DNA of 45,526 nucleotides from Lobulomyces angularis (lineage: Eukaryota > Chytridiomycota > Chytridiomycetes > Lobulomycetales > Lobulomycetaceae). Position numbers and translations under genes: made by a program. Under the pieces are notes generated by a model that ran no database searches, was not told where the DNA came from, and worked only from the letters and a program-made list of their open reading frames with translations. This document shows, one piece after another, positions 11,669 to 24,590 of this stretch; the stretch's first letter is position 1, and every line of letters begins with the position of its first letter. Location: positions 5,926 to 51,451 of the forward strand of contig JADHYX010000131.1 of assembly GCA_027604685.1 (NCBI GenBank), given 5' to 3'.

Positions 11669-12016
11669 TTATCCACGAAACATAGTTCCAACAGAGTTGA
11701 TTGCATTCTTCTCATGATGCTGATGATGCGAATGATGCGATGGGGCAGGATTTGCATGATGTACTGGTTGAAACAGTTTTCCACTTCTTTTAACGTAATT
11801 TTGGTTCATTACATCGGGTTTTTTATTTCTACTATTTTCCTCAAATTTTGGATTGATTTGCTGCAACGTTTTGTAATTTTTTACTTCCATTTCTTTATTT
11901 TCAATTTTCTGTAGTTCTTTTATTGACTCTTTGACTTTGTTTTGATCTTCAACACTTAACGTTTTTTTATTTTCTTCGTTTAATTTGTTTTCGATTGTTG
12001 ATGGATTTTCACTCAT
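11669..12016 (-). CDS. small charged, His-rich protein of unknown function
   Basis: One exon encodes 115 residues. The N-terminal half is Glu/Lys/Asn-rich and probably helical (KESIKELQKIENKEMEV). The middle reads DVMNQNYVKRSGKLFQP, and the C-terminal part has a histidine cluster, PSHHSHHQHHEKN, followed by SVGTMFRG at the very end. The His cluster could bind metal, but that is speculation. I do not recognise the family. The start is the first ATG after an AT-rich leader, and no intron is needed. Confidence 0.6.
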   Translation of the reverse strand: MSENPSTIENKLNEENKKTLSVEDQNKVKESIKELQKIENKEMEVKNYKTLQQINPKFEENSRNKKPDVMNQNYVKRSGKLFQPVHHANPAPSHHSHHQHHEKNAINSVGTMFRG

Positions 12017-12419
12017 TTATTTATATAATTTCGTATAGAAATGTTTTCCTTTTATTAAATTGCAAAAGTTCTTTTTTTAAGTTCGATTTTTTGATACTAA
12101 CATCCTTTTGGACACAAAGTAGAAATAAATTCTGGTTTTAACATTTGTTAAGTTTTCACAGCACTGAAAACATACACAAGACATTTGCTTGATTCCAGAG
12201 CTGCGTCAAATATGAATGACAAATCATTTAATCACTGCACACAGAACAGTTGCCAATTATAGCAATGCTATTTTTACACCTTAATGTTTTATGTTAAAAA
12301 GTACACGCAATCGTCTTCAATCATAAATCTCAAATTTTAACAAATAGCTTGTTTTCCTATTCTTTTAATACAAATAAAAAAAAAAAAAGGGAAAACTAAA
12401 AAAAATTTTTAAATTAAAT
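12017..12419. other. spacer between VMA16 and the His-rich protein gene
   Basis: Nothing certain is present. About 12100-12290 has less AT bias than the surroundings and holds short open stretches on the minus strand, the longest starting at the ATG at 12184 and running 36 codons (MSCVCFQCCEN at its start). It could be a leader exon, a small RNA or chance. Confidence 0.4.
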
Positions 12420-13480
12420 CTAAAAATCAGCGACTTTTCCAACAATTAGCAGCCCTGTAATTAAACCAAACAGTCCTATTATACTGCCAAATATTTCGAT
12501 AACTAACACTTTTACAAATAACGTAGGATCGGATGCATCAGCTAAGGCGCAGCTGCTGCCAATTATACCAACACATATACCACAAAATAAATTCGCGAGC
12601 CCAACAGTTAATCCTCCCCAAAATAATGCAAAACCTTCGAGTATCATAAAAAAATCATCCAGAGATTAAAAACTTCAATAAAAAATTATCTACCTCCATA
12701 ATATGCTTGACGAGTGTAAGGCAACCCACTACTTTCAAAAGCAAAGGCTTCTCCGTTCATTTTTGTCGAAAATACTATGGCTATTATTAAACCATAAATT
12801 GCAACAACTTCGCAGAATATAACTGATATTAAGTTTTTTGTTCTTATCCTTGGAGCTCTAACTGCAGCACCTACTAAACTGGAGCCAGTAACAAATATTC
12901 CCCTAAAGTGTTTAGTGTTAAGATATTTAATGGATATAAAAAAATAATTAAATGGAATGTCAGTGGATTAGAGGTAGATTAAATATAATCATACAAAAAA
13001 AAAAAGGAAATCTGTTCACTACTCTGTAATAATAAATTTTTTTTTTCTCATAAAATTAAAGTGTTTGTAATTACCATGCGGCACCAACAACGCTAAGCGC
13101 AACGCATAAGGCGCAACCAATTAAGGCCCACATATATGGACTAGTTCTTAATAAAAAATCACCAATATTAAACTGTTCCCCTTGTCCTTTTGTAAATTTT
13201 TCATTATTAATAAAAAAAATCCTCTCTTAATGTTACCTGTAAACAGCAGATACAAAGTTACGACTGTAGCTGAGGAAAATAATAGATATCCGTAGATCGA
13301 TTGTTTTGAGTAAAAGTAATCCATTGAAAGATATTTATTTTCAAGAACTAAAGTTAATGGTTGATTAAAAGAGTTGTTAAAGCGAGCTGAGGTTGGAGAA
13401 GAATCTATTAAATCGATATTAATTTCGTGATTAGTTTCGATGTTAAATTGTGAGGTTCTTTGAGAAACTCTCTTTCTCAT
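12420..13480 (-). CDS. VMA16: V-type H+-ATPase proteolipid subunit c'' (Vma16)
   Basis: A membrane rotor subunit of the vacuolar proton pump. Exons: 13480-13237, 13186-13075, 12902-12694, 12634-12420 (259 residues). Five hydrophobic helices are visible: an extra N-terminal one ([18 protein letters not shown]) typical of c'' and absent from c and c', then four proteolipid helices. The proton-carrying Glu of c'' is seen in [10 protein letters not shown] at residue 150, and a second Glu lies in LVIEIFGS. The segment [15 protein letters not shown] and the loop [15 protein letters not shown] match the family. The N-terminal 40 residues are polar and cytosolic. The second intron (13074-12903) is 172 nt, three to four times the local norm, but the flanking residues GAAW-GIFVTG are contiguous in the family, so no exon is missing there. 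Confidence 0.96.
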
Positions 13481-13969
13481 AAACTAACCAAAAAAAAATC
13501 ACACTATTAATTTATTTCCTTGTTCTTCGAATAATATAAAAATCTTAATTGAACTTCCTTTTTTTTTGGTATATTAAAAAAAAAAAAGAAACTTAAGTAT
13601 TATATTTTATTATGTATTTTTTTTTTTTCAGATCTGAATTTTAATAATAAAACCAACAAAAGTTGGTTTTTTTTAAAAATAAATAATTTTAATTAAAGCA
13701 GTTATAATGATCTGTGCACGCAATTATTATATCAAGCTCCACGGACTTAGCTGCAACATTTAAACACTGTATTATGTTTAATAAAACCAAAAATGTTATT
13801 TTGGTTATTTTGATTTACCACTTCAATAAGTTTTTAAATAACAAAAATTGAATTTTTTAATGGGTAAGATTCTCTTTAGAAATTAATGAAAAAAACTTCA
13901 TATTTTTACAAAATTCAGAGATGCAAAGATAATTAAGATATCTATACAATAAACTAACTAGCAGTCGAA

Positions 13970-14216
13970 TCAAGCAAGGGCATAATAACTGAAATCGGAA
14001 GAGGAATGGCGACGGAACCTGAATAGAAGACCATTTTCGTTAGAACTATTATTTTCTTCTAAGCCAGTTAAGATCTTGCGAGTTTGAAATTGGATGCATC
14101 GAATTAGGTAGGAATTTTACCCTGCGTTTTTCAACAATTTGTTGAAGTAAAATCAAAAGAAATAGCTGCGAAAGTATCCTTAAAGAAGTCTTGTTTAGGT
14201 ACACTTAATACCAAGT
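13970..14216 (-). CDS. coding-like fragment, unknown gene, next to gap
   Basis: The best model joins an exon at about 14216-14122 to 14074-13970 across a 47-nt intron with a GTAAAA donor and a CGCAAG acceptor. Both junctions are in phase 0. The product ends in LLQQIVEKRR, ILTGLEENNSSNENG and FRFRRHSSSDFSYYALA before TGA. Reading straight through the intron gives another open end, VKFLPNSMHPISNSQDLNW, and a third frame upstream is also open (VPKQDFFKDTFAAISFDF). I cannot tell which is real. No start codon fits, and the 5' part may be lost in the gap at 14388-14397. Confidence 0.35.
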
Positions 14217-14387
14217 CATTACTATCTTTTAAAAATATAATTTGATTTTGTTAATATTACACGTACTCGCGGCAGAAATTATTCTATTAATAGAATATTT
14301 TTACAATTATATTAGTAAGATAATGTTAGTTGCAAAAAATTAAAATTAAAAAAAAAATAAATAAAATAAACAATTCTAATTATCACC

Positions 14388-14397
14388 NNNNNNNNNN
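14388..14397. other. assembly gap (10 N)
   Basis: A run of ten N between A-rich sequences marks a scaffold join of unknown true length, 27 bases beyond the USP stop codon. Confidence 0.99.
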
Positions 14398-14423
14398 AAA
14401 AAAAAAAAAAAACCAATATTGAA

Positions 14424-17400
14424 TCAAATTGTTTCCAAATCAGTTCTTTCATAAAATAACATGTATGCCTGAGATTTTTTTACTTCTTCCCAAGAGGATA
14501 AACTCACTCTATTATCACTAAAATATACCCATTCGAATTTTTCTTTCTGAAAGAAAAAAAAAGATTGCAATTAAAAAAGTTCATTAGAAAAATACCTGAG
14601 AGCTTATTTCTTCCTAAAAAAAAATAAAAAATAAAAATATTTCTTTTTTAAGATAAACTAACCTCTGAATCCATTTTTCTTGGTATTCTAATATAAGAAT
14701 AATAATGTCCTCCAAAGAGAGAACCTTTCATATTAAAGAAAGAAAAAGCTAAAAAAAAAAGGAATTTATCACAAAAAAAAAAAAATAGAACGTACAAAAA
14801 ATCTATGAAAACTTACCAGAATGAACTACAACACCATATAGTCTATAAATGTGGTTTTTTCTACTCAAGTCTAATTCTGCTAATTTGGTACTATCATGCT
14901 TCACTTCCAAGTCCTTGTTTTTGGGGTCCAGTTTATCATTAAAGCTTATTAAATCCTGTAAAACTTGAAAATCAGCCATATAATCTCCCAAATCTAAATA
15001 TTCCTCAAACATTATTAAATCTTCAATTTTTTTAGTTCCCCTTAAGGAAAATATTCCGTTCATTTGTTGGAATCTTTCATATAACAATAAAATTTTAAAA
15101 AAAAATCTTTAATGTAATACCGTTTGAGGTTTAATACTAAAATTTCTGGAGATTTATGAATCAAATATCTTTTTTGCGACTTAAAGAATGCTGGTTTTGG
15201 GCTAGAAATGGACTTAAAGGTATGAGAGGTGTTGTTAGGGCTACAATTTTTACTCCCAAGTGAATTTGGCGACTCTATGAGTTTTAATTCACTACTTTTA
15301 CAATTTTGAGAATTATGAAAGGTTTCATGGTGTTGAGCTGAGGAATTAGCATTCTTTTCAAATTCACCTTGGTCACAAATATGTTGATTGCTGACAGGAG
15401 TAGAGTCCTTCACAATGTTACCAAATTCATCTGCAGAATTAGTAAGTCCAATTTCATTACGCAGAAAATTTGGAATTCCTAAAGTGGGAGAAATGGGTAT
15501 CGGGCTGATAATGTTGTGTTTTGGTATACTAGAATCTGTAATAGAAAGTAAATTTAATTTTTCAATTATAACATTTTTTGAAGCATTCTCCACTGTTATT
15601 GTTCCCTCTTGATGTTTTTGAAATTCCACAATACCATCCTTTTTATTATTCATTTCTTCTTCAAATTTTCTTTTCGTACACATTTCACAACTCCAACTAT
15701 TTTCTCCTGATAAATTTTCTTGAAATAAACATTAATGGACAAAAATAAAAACAAATAGAAACATTATACCCTTAGCAAAAAAATTATTTAAGCAATAATC
15801 CACGCAGTTGACATCGGAGGTATTTTTCTGTAATTTTTTTAATAAAGACTGAATCCAGAACGTCTGATTTTCATTAATTGGTAAATGAATATTAACATTG
15901 TCAATAATCTGGGATGGTGAAGGCGAGCTAAATCTGGATGGTGAATGTGCCGGTGAGGAAGCATTGGAATCGTGGGAAAACGGAGAGGAACTTCTCACTC
16001 CATTGGAAGTATCGTAATTTGATGCTTCAACACTTGAATCAGACTTGGAATCTGACCTGTTTAATTGAGTACCAGAAATACCCGTGCCCTCTCCATCATT
16101 ATTTAATGTTGTGGGTTTTTTTCGCTTAAAAATATCTTTGGAAAATAATTTTGACTTCTACGTCATTAAAAAGGAGTTTAATGCATTATAGCAAATAAAA
16201 GAAAACTACACTTACAACAGGATTTAAAGGTAACGATAAATCCAAAAAATCTTCAAATGATGGAGAAATAAAACCACATTCTAGACACACAATAACTGAC
16301 ACTAATTTACCTCGAAATACTTTGTCTATAAATATGTACATAAAAGCCAATCTTAAGTTAGCAAAAAGATTGCGGTGATTTACCTATAAATGTTGGAGTT
16401 TTTTTTGGAATCAAAGTTTGATGTTCCTCACTTAACTCATCTAAGAATCTCCGCAATAGCTCATGTGAATCTTGCTGCTGAAAACCTTTATAAATTTTAA
16501 ATTTTAAACTTATTTTGGCAAATAAGTCCTTGGGATTTACAGTCTTTGTGGAAGACTCCATATCTGCTAAAAAATTTTTGAAACTTAAAATTACAGGTCC
16601 CATTTCCTCCTCTCGTAATTTTTGTACTTCTCGTTTTACAGGATCTGAATACACTAAGCACTAAGTTCAACTTTTATGAAGCAACCAAACAAAAGTATAT
16701 TACCTGTGTGACGGAGTTAAAAAAACATGTGTTTCCCAGATTTGTCAACCCAGGATACAAAACTTTTTCGGATCTTTTATTTGATTTTCTTCGTGCTTTG
16801 GCACCAAAAGTGTTAGTATTTTGATTATCGTCTAATAAAAACAAGTGAATAAAAAAAAATATGTACTATAAATCTTCACTAACGATCTGTAGAGGATTTA
16901 TATTTCGGTTTATCAAACCATTTTAGTATTTCGGCTTTCGCTTCGAGTAAAGTAGCATTTTGCTTTGAATTATATATTATACTTTTTTGGCACAAAAAGC
17001 AGTAAAAATGCGCTGTATCGTTGCAAAAAATAATAGAATGTTTTGAATCATTGAAATGTTGTATAGCATGAGAATTTGGTTCAAGAACATAATAATCGTC
17101 GCTGGAATTTAACTCCTCTAATTTCTTGTTCAGTAAATCTTCATTTAATAAGTTATCCACTGGGTTGGCATCTATGTAAATCTCACTTGCCGATTTTTTG
17201 GCTAATAATCTCTGGCTTTTTCTTATCAATTGTGGACTGTTGCCACCACTTTCTGCATTATTTCCGGTTTCACCCTTAACTAATGCTTTTGAGCAACAAT
17301 AAGTTTCAGCGCAGCATAAGCAAATCTAAAGGATATTGTAAAAAATACTTCTAGTTTAAATTATACCCAAGTATTATAATCTAAGTTTGGTGAATTCAAA

Positions 17401-17774
17401 TTTTTACAGTTGTTTAATTGACATTCTTTTAAAGGTTTTGAAATTGAAAATAATTTTTTAAGATTCTGCAATTTAACTAAGGGATGAATGTGTTTGCATG
17501 GATCAGGATTCTTTTGCTCAAGACTGGCTTTTGAATTGGAACTTTTTAAAAAGGTGTTAAAAAAGGTATTAGTTTGTAAAACAAGATTATTCCAATTTAT
17601 TAAACACACAATTTTTTTAATTTAAGTTTCAATTACATACATAGAACTACTGCTACTTCCTTTACTGATAGACCTAAAACGTAACAGGTAAATGTAAGTA
17701 AATGAAAAACAAAAATAAAATAAAATTTTTAAGCTTTTTAAAGTAGGCTTTACTAACTTTCTTTTCTTTGCCAT
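14424..17774 (-). CDS. USP16: USP16/USP45-type ubiquitin carboxyl-terminal hydrolase
   Basis: A cysteine protease that removes ubiquitin; animal USP16 acts on ubiquitinated H2A. Exons: 17774-17758, 17673-17641, 17541-17367, 17325-16884, 16831-16704, 16660-16384, 16325-16216, 16157-15770, 15718-15121, 15073-14817, 14748-14663, 14613-14596, 14546-14424 (883 residues). In order: MAKKRK leader; a zf-UBP finger starting CKH and ending HSIIFCNDTAHFYCFLC; Cys box GLTNLGNTCFFNS with C258; QQDSHELLRRFLD; a Zn-ribbon half CLECG; a long Ser-rich insert; its partner CEMC; PEILVLNLKR; and the His box FGGHYYSYI with H823 and YFSDN at 852-855. The catalytic residues are all present. The insert lengths fit USP16/45 rather than a minimal USP. 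Exons of 17 and 18 nt are notable. It shares a 160-bp divergent promoter region with the queuosine gene. Confidence 0.92.
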
Positions 17775-17934
17775 TAAATTACACTTCTATTAATTTAATG
17801 ATATGCAGAAATAAAGTACAAAAAATCAACAGTTTTTTTTTTTTACAGTTTTCATTCAGAATAATATCCACAAAAACCAAAAATTTTCATTATCTTTTAA
17901 TATCTGTTTCTAATTGAAGTAAATCTAATTAATA
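17775..17934. promoter_or_regulatory. 160-bp bidirectional promoter region, USP / QNG1
   Basis: The start codons of the USP gene (-) and the queuosine salvage gene (+) face away from each other across 160 bp of AT-rich DNA with a T10 run near 17832. Both promoters must lie here or inside the genes. I see no canonical TATA box or named factor site. Confidence 0.55.
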
Positions 17935-19232
17935 ATGTCTAACAAGGTTTTAATTTCTGCAGAATTTGTTTCAAATAATAGCAAAAATGTTTTTCTTGGA
18001 AATGACAACGAAATTGAAAAGGCTGCAAGTTTTATATTAAAAGGTTGTGAATACAGAATGAAAATTTCCTTAAAATTTTGTGATTTGTTAGGAATGGAAG
18101 AGCAAAAGTATTCACCAAAAACTTGGAGAGACCATAAGCTACATCCTCAGGAGTTAAATTTTGAAACTGTTGATTTCATTTTTTTTTTGGATTTAATGAA
18201 TTTTTCCTTTTGGTCCGAATCTGATGTTTTATGTATTTTATTTTTACTTCGAGCTATTATAAAATTAAACATTACTTTTGTTGTATAGTTACTGTAAAGT
18301 ATAAAGGAGTCCCCTATACTGGCTATTGGTCTCTTTGTGCTTTAATTCATAGAAGTTTAGATGAAGGAAAAAATATCATTAATGCTAACTTTATGAAAAA
18401 TGTTACTAGAGAAGAATTAAAGTACATTTTTCGTAGTGATACGGAATGTGATATTTCCCTTTTTGAAGAAAGATTAAAGTCAATTAATGATGCTGGAAAA
18501 ATACTAGTTGAAAAATTTGATGGTACATTTGTTAACGTAATCAAATTAGCTGAAGGTTCCTGTAAAACTTTAATTCAGTTAGTCTGTGAAAACTTCTATA
18601 CTTTCAATGATACATCTATTTATCAATCTGAAAAAGGTAAAAAAAAAGTGTCAGATCATAGGTATTCACAACCTATTTTAGTATATATCTATAAAAGAGT
18701 TCAGATTCTTGTAGCAGATTTGTGGGCGTGTTTTGAAGGTGCGAAAGGTTCTCCTGGATACTTTTATGATTTAGAGGAGATTACTATGTTTGCTGACTGT
18801 AAAACTCATCTAAAAATTCACCATTTTAATTTTTTGTACTATCGAAATTTTAAAAGACAGAGTTCCCCAAGCGTTAATATATCTTGGGTTGATTAAATAC
18901 TCCAATTCTTTACTTAATAAATTACGATTACCATTTCCCGAAAACATTTTGGAAAAGGATTCAGGTTGGTTTTCCAAAAATTTCCAATTCTTAATATTTT
19001 TTTTTTCAACCTTTAAGAACTCGAAATTGAAATAAGAATGGTTTCCATTTGGTCTGTAGAGATGGTAAAGAGACAAATGGTAAAAGTATTGAAAAGCCAG
19101 CAAGCCAGTACCGTCGAAGCCAAGAATATTAATTCCATACTGATTGATTTTTATATTTGGGATTTGGCAAAAAGAAATCAGAATGCAATGAAAGAAATTC
19201 CAATTCATAAATGTAGAACAGTGTTTTACTAA
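17935..19232 (+). CDS. QNG1: queuosine 5'-phosphate N-glycosylase (QNG1, DUF2419)
   Basis: This family releases queuine from queuosine 5'-monophosphate so that the base can be reused for tRNA modification. Exons: 17935-18232, 18289-18636, 18682-18798, 18857-18964, 19018-19232 (361 residues). Family segments: FFLDLMNFSFWSESD; YKGVPYTGYWSLCALIHRSLDEG in two parts; EELKYIFRSDTECDISLFEER; LVADLWACFEG; EEITMFADYRVPQALIYLG, which appears only after splicing; LIDFYIWDLAK; and the terminal PIHKCRTVFY. Intron 18637-18681 is 45 nt and stop-free and would be misread as 15 extra residues (KGKKKVSDHRYSQPI region). Removing it restores EKVYIYKRVQIL, which fits the family spacing. Acidic residues in the FSFWSESD and LVADLWACFEG segments are the likely active-site region. 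Confidence 0.95.
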
Positions 19233-19955
19233 AAGAACATATCATTCGTTCTGCTTGATTATCAAATTATGCAAATTAAATTGAGTAGCTGGAGTAAAAA
19301 CTGCAGGTTATATTAGATTTCGCTGATTTTTTTTTAGAAATCAATATAATAAATGAATAAATGAATAGATAGTTGTAAATTATTACTAAATAATAAAATG
19401 ACTAACTTATTACCAATAAATAGTAGAAATAGGCAATAATTGATTATATAATAATCGGGTTATAGAATTAAGACTTGTTGAGATAATTTTGAGTTTGCAT
19501 AAACTCAAAGGTAACGAACGACGCTCATAAGTAAAATAATAAATTTAAAGATTAAAAACTAGATGCAATTTGTGCAGAAATAAGAAAAGATAGAGCAAAT
19601 ATTTGTATCGGATGCTGCCTATCAACCATTATTAACGATATAGAGTTTTATTAAATATTTACTTTTCAAATGGTAAAGATAACATCTTTTTACAATTTAA
19701 TTTTTTGCATGACTAATAAGGCAATGCATCATTAGACCATTTAATTACTTCTTGCACAAACTGATATATAATTTACATGAAGATTAAAAGTTGAAAAATT
19801 GCCAAATATTAAGTAAACTTTTGTTTTCATATTATTACCTTCTAAAACCCTTGTCTCAATCAGAAAAATAAATGGAGGAAAAGGTTTGAAAAACAAATAT
19901 CTAATTTTAATATACATTCAATAAAAACAATTCACATTAGAAACTTCCTACATAT
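19233..19955. other. 723-bp intergenic region upstream of Aurora kinase
   Basis: AT-rich, with no open frame of note on either strand. It contains one perfect 9-bp inverted repeat (19488-19509), listed separately. I see no tRNA and no clear cell-cycle box (no ACGCGT). Confidence 0.5.
19488..19509. repeat. 9-bp perfect inverted repeat with 4-nt loop
   Basis: TTTGAGTTT, loop GCAT, AAACTCAAA. Predicted as a hairpin or palindromic protein site about 260 bp after the end of QNG1 and 450 bp before Aurora. It might be part of a QNG1 3' end or an Aurora upstream element. The role is unknown. Confidence 0.6.
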
Positions 19956-21685
<1,730 letters not shown>

Positions 21686-22011
21686 TAGATGATGGTGATG
21701 TGTTATTTCTCAAATTTTTTGTTAATACTGTTGTGTAGGTTTAGATAGTTTTTTTGGTGTTTAAAAATCTTTTTAGATTTAATTGAAATTGTCCATATAT
21801 TTTATCATCTCTCCATACAAACGTGGAGTGAATAAATCTTACTAAATAACACATAAAAATATAATGTTGAAATTAATAATATTACTGACCTTGACGGGTG
21901 ATAAGGTAATCAAAAACTAACAATGCATCCTTTCTCTATGATCTCATGGGTGTTAGACACAAGTCCATTTGAGCTAAAAAAAAATTTATCCAAAACCCTT
22001 GTAGCAAACGA
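21686..22011. other. spacer between Aurora and SSX2IP-like genes, with an overlapping upstream ORF
   Basis: 326 bp holding the Aurora 3' end and the next promoter. An ATG-initiated 34-codon frame (21923-22027) begins here and overlaps the next start codon in another frame. Confidence 0.5.
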
Positions 22012-24424
22012 ATGGATTCAACACTAAGAACTGGATTTGATTTAATTAACAGAGAATTAGCACTTTTTGGATTATCAAAATTTGAACTTAATAACGAAGC
22101 ACTTTCTATAAGTTTAAGTCAAGTAATTAATACAACATTTCAGCTAATACAGCTAAATAAAAGGAAAAATGAGTTGAACCAGATTTTACTACAAAAATTA
22201 AAGGATACAGAGTTTCATTTAAGAAACACTGAAAATTTATTGGTAATGCATTTATTTATGGTTAAAATTAATGACTTTTCTACCAAGGCAAAATCAACGG
22301 TGCAAGAGAAAATAAATAGCAAAGAAATTATAAAATTGAAATCCAAAATAGAGTAAAATTATAATTGAAAAAAGCTTATTTGATAATAATTTCTTTAGCT
22401 TGGTAGAAAAAAATTTTAAGGATTCCCATCAAAAAAGTTCTGTACATCTTGAAGAAATTAAAGTCCTAAAGTCAAGCCATTTAACACAGAAAACAAAACT
22501 AACTGTAATACATATTTTTTTCTGTAATTTTAAGATTTTAATCTTAAATTATAGCATGAATTAAGAAAAAAAGAACAAGAAAATTTTAGACTCAAGGAAA
22601 AACTACAGAAAAAAGTTGTCGACAGTTCTTCTTCTCAAAAAGTAAAAATAGAACTAATTAATAGTCATCCAGAAACCTCTTATTTTAATAACGGCGTAAT
22701 CACTCCAACCAAATTTTTAACAAAATCAAGTTCCATGATGAACTTAAAAAACAACTCAGGGAGTGTTCTGCGTAAAATAGATTCTGCGGATAATCAAATT
22801 TTTGAAGAAATTCTAAGGCAGTTTGAAGAAAGAGAAAAATCCCTGCTTTTAGAAATAAAAATTTTAAAAGAAAGTTTAGAGTCCTTTTACTTTAATATCA
22901 AGGATAAGTTAAATGTAAGTGTTTATTGTAAATTTGTTATTGATTGATAGTATTCTTCAACAAAAAATCTTTTAAGCTTAATTAGCAATAAAAAATTACA
23001 GCTGAAAATTTACCTATAATTTTTTTTAATTAATATAGATACAGTATGATGTTGGTGAAAAATGTCGTTTTCAGTTACCATATTTTCAAATAAAAAAGTC
23101 AGTGGAGCAGCTCATATTTGAAAGTTTAGAAGTTCTTTTACAGGAAAAAAATATTTTAAACGAAAAGAATCTTGACAGTGACGCTGAGAGGAACATGACA
23201 GTAACTGAGGATTTGTCCAATTTACAAAAAGAGAACGCAATTTACCTAAAACAGTTAGGTATTTAATGAATAAATAGATAACACCTAAAATTTTTAATTG
23301 CAGAGGAGCAGCAGATTAATATTTCAGAATTGACTCGTTTACTGGAAATGTCCTTAAACTCTGATTATTATATACCGGAGGAGAATGCTGAGGAAGATAC
23401 CAGCCAGTTTGAAGTTACAACTCTTGAATTAAAAGAAGAAAAAATAAATTTAATGAAATTGTCTCAAAAGTTGGAACTGGATAGAAAAAGGTTCACAGAA
23501 GCTGCCATTAAGTTGGGTTTGGAAAGGAATATATTGGAGGTAATTAATTATTTGCACCTTAATTTTTTTCCTTTTTTTAACTACGCAGAATGAAAAAAAG
23601 AAGTTTTTAGAAGAGGTTCACGATTTTGAAAGATTAAAAATGTTTAAACCTGATTACGATTCGAACGATTTATTTGAAACACCAAAATGGTAATACCCTT
23701 TATAATTTCTTTTTATTAATCCAAATAAAATTATCAAAACGGTAGCGCAAAAGGCAAAGATCCCTTTACACCATCATCCGAATTTAGCGGTGTTTCAGCA
23801 TCAAAATCCGCGAAGTCGGTAACATTTACGCCAAGTGTAGATATTATACAAGAAGAAAATAGTAGCATATTTAGTAATGATCCAAGTTCGATATATAATG
23901 ACAATGGTAGTAATGGAACTTATAGTGAAATGGAAACGATTAAAACTCCTATAAATTATTATGCTAGTGGCGTGTAAGTTACCAATTTTATTTCTTTAAC
24001 ATGGTTTTTTAGTAAAATTACATCAGAAATAGAAGACCTTAATTCCAACCCATCCACACCAATTAAAATTACGAAATGCTACAATGACGACTCAGTGGCT
24101 TTAACTGCTAAAAACATGAATACGAACTTTAGGAAGCAAATAAAAAAAAACAATGATTGCAAAGACAACGTCGTTAATAATAAAAGGAGGAATCTAGAGA
24201 ATGAAAACTGCAATTCCACTGAAGTTACGAAAATAGCGAATTTGGACAATGTTAAAGAAGATGAGGAAAATTATTTTGAGCTTAAAACTGTAATTGGAAC
24301 TCCAAAAAGAAGAAGTAATAATGAAAACTTATTTAAAATCCAAGGAGACAGGTCAAAAAAGAAATTAAACTTGATTGAACAAAGGATTAGGGAAATGCAA
24401 CGAACGCCTAACAAAAAAATTTAA
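22012..24424 (+). CDS. SSX2IP/ADIP (Msd1)-like coiled-coil protein
   Basis: ADIP-domain proteins (animal SSX2IP, fission yeast Msd1) anchor microtubules at centrosomes or spindle poles. Exons: 22012-22242, 22288-22352, 22399-22504, 22555-22914, 23039-23258, 23304-23539, 23589-23689, 23746-23973, 24013-24424 (652 residues). The N-terminal LINRELALFGLSKFELNNE resembles the ADIP start, and long coiled coils follow. RKRFTEAAIKLGLERNILE is the other family hallmark, and its joined continuation NEKKKFLEEVHDFERL fits. The C-terminal third is Ser/Thr/Asn-rich with several TP sites (DPFTPSS, TFTPSVD, STPIK, TPKRRS), plausible CDK or Aurora substrates. Intron 22243-22287 is 45 nt, in frame and stop-free; intron 22915-23038 is 124 nt. 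The start at 22012 is the first ATG in this frame before the INREL motif, but an upstream exon cannot be excluded. Confidence 0.82.
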
Positions 24425-24590
24425 TACCTGTTCCCATACTATAAAAAAAGTTTTGTAATATAATTGAATGATACAAAAAAAAACTTTACAAAAAATAAAA
24501 AACAAATTATATATTTAATTTAAAAGATTTCTTTTGTTTTAATAAAAAACAAAATGATAAAAACAAACAGTTGCAAAAGTACAAAAAAAT

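Larger units (their letters stand above)
13481..14423. other. poorly resolved region with assembly gap
   Basis: This lies between the VMA16 start and the USP stop. From 13481 to about 13930 it is AT-rich with no coding signal. From about 13970 to 14216 the base composition rises and all three minus-strand frames contain coding-like stretches, listed separately. From 14220 to 14400 it is A/T-rich and is interrupted by ten N. Confidence 0.5.

Noticed and set aside
12903..13074. Possible extra exon inside the 172-nt VMA16 intron
   Set aside because: The residues on either side are contiguous in the c'' family, so an added exon would disrupt a membrane helix boundary.
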